A stretch of 13,465 bases of DNA, taken from positions 1 to 13,465 of the forward strand of contig JAJQCL010000131.1 of assembly GCA_021202715.1 (NCBI GenBank), written 5' to 3'. The stretch is from Lachnospiraceae bacterium. Lineage in GTDB: Bacteria; Bacillota; Clostridia; Lachnospirales; Lachnospiraceae. The position numbers and the translations under genes are program-made. The notes under the pieces are model-generated. The model ran no database searches and was not told the DNA's origin. It was given only the letters and a program-made list of their open reading frames with translations. This document shows, one piece after another, positions 12,747 to 13,465 of this stretch (its first letter is position 1; each line of letters starts with the position of its first letter).

Positions 12747-13465
12747 ATCAGCAGTGTGAACAGCTCCGCCGCGGGGAAGGACAGCCAGACGCCATAGATT
12801 CCCCAGAGCCTGGACAGGAGAAAGGCGAAGGCGATGATCGAGACGACGCCCCGGCTTATGGAGATCACAAAGGATTTCCCCGGCGCGTTGACCGCGCTGA
12901 AATATCCGGCCCGCACAATATTCACCGCCGCGAATAAAAATCCTGTAAAATAGATGCGCAGGCCCTGTGTGGCATAACGCGCCAGAACCGCCGAGTGCTC
13001 ACTGTTGAAGATCTCCGCCACTTCGTTTGCAAAGACAAGGATGCAGACCAGAAGAGCCACGGCCACGCCCAGGGAGATCTGCAGAGAATGTCTCTCCGCT
13101 CTCTTTACGCCGTCGCGGTTATTCTGCGCATAGAGTTCACTGATCACAGGCTGCTGGCCCTGAGAGATCCCGTTAAAGATCGCCGTCGCGACCAGCGCCA
13201 GGTTCGCAACGACGCCGTACGCCGCCACCGCCACGTTCCCGGCCAGTCCCAGCAGGATATAATTATACGCCGTCATCGTCAGGCCGCTGGCGATCTCCCC
13301 GATAAAATAGGACGTCCCGAGGCGGCAGGCATTCAGCAGGGGCCGCAGAGCAGGACGCACCGGCCGAAACCGGATCGTATTGTTCGCAGACAGATAATGG
13401 ATCATGCAGCTCAGCATGCTGACGACCGGAGATAATCCCGGGGCCAGAGCAGCCCCCTTCATCCC
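12734..13465 (-). CDS. MATE family efflux transporter, partial (C-terminal half), 3' end altered
   Basis: About 243 residues of a MATE (multidrug and toxin extrusion) transporter are visible; the 5' half lies beyond the right edge. The reading begins with GMKGAALA, typical of the middle of the protein rather than its start, so the Met there is internal. Several hydrophobic membrane segments follow, with characteristic ISQGQQPVISELYAQNN and GIYGVWLSFPAAELFTLLI. MATE proteins usually carry on for some 10-25 residues after this last helix. Here the frame stops after ISGR, and the stop codon (12734-12736) lies inside the ATPase remnant. The C terminus is therefore probably truncated by a recombination junction near 12746. 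It may still function, as the last helix is mostly kept. Confidence 0.85.
   Translation of the reverse strand, partial: GMKGAALAPGLSPVVSMLSCMIHYLSANNTIRFRPVRPALRPLLNACRLGTSYFIGEIASGLTMTAYNYILLGLAGNVAVAAYGVVANLALVATAIFNGISQGQQPVISELYAQNNRDGVKRAERHSLQISLGVAVALLVCILVFANEVAEIFNSEHSAVLARYATQGLRIYFTGFLFAAVNIVRAGYFSAVNAPGKSFVISISRGVVSIIAFAFLLSRLWGIYGVWLSFPAAELFTLLISGR

Noticed and set aside
12683..12937. Plus-strand frame of 84 codons joining the ATPase remnant to antisense MATE sequence
   Set aside because: It has no usable start signal; only the first 20 or so codons resemble the ATPase and the rest is a shadow of MATE.
12995..13435. Plus-strand frame of 146 codons opposite MATE
   Set aside because: Antisense shadow of a clear membrane transporter.

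Overview
The window looks like a chromosomal segment of a spore-forming Clostridia, most likely a Lachnospiraceae-type gut Firmicute. The reasons are strong GGAGG ribosome binding sites, sigma-A promoters, a SpoVT sporulation regulator, a TPP-riboswitch-controlled pyrimidine uptake operon, an M3 oligopeptidase and a MATE efflux gene. Assignment below class level is inference. G+C is visibly higher in the housekeeping block (about 2.8-8.1 kb) than in the flanking accessory genes.

Layout. (1) 1-1375: a complete AAA_14/DUF4143 ATPase gene with a textbook promoter and two hairpins behind it. (2) 1407-2424, minus strand: a secreted, propeller-like protein of unknown function with its own promoter; repeats lie behind it up to 2584. 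(3) 2597-5693: promoter, TPP riboswitch with intrinsic terminator, then thiX-thiY-thiZ, an ABC importer for thiamin pyrimidine (HMP-type) precursors. (4) 5608-8113, minus strand: pepF (overlapping the end of thiZ tail to tail) and spoVT. (5) 8211-9773, minus strand: an unusual metallo-beta-lactamase-fold/Sel1-repeat fusion whose promoter carries a perfect palindrome in its spacer. (6) 9886-11226: a second AAA_14/DUF4143 ATPase behind tandem 15-bp repeats. (7) 11301-12682: a compact four-gene operon (coiled-coil small protein, DUF3990 ADP-ribosyltransferase-like protein, two small proteins, the last DUF3791) with an operator-like palindrome over its promoter; this is the best candidate for a toxin-antitoxin or defence module. 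(8) 12684-12746: a short degenerate copy of the 3' part of the second ATPase gene. (9) 12734 to the right edge, minus strand: the C-terminal half of a MATE transporter whose last codons and stop are supplied by that ATPase remnant.

The thi genes form one functional unit: the SBP captures the pyrimidine, the permease and ATPase import it, and TPP shuts the operon off by premature termination. The right third of the window is accessory. Two full ATPases plus a third remnant, a toxin-like operon between an ATPase and the remnant, and a truncated MATE gene indicate past recombination at this site. I see no rRNA, tRNA, CRISPR array, transposase or integrase.
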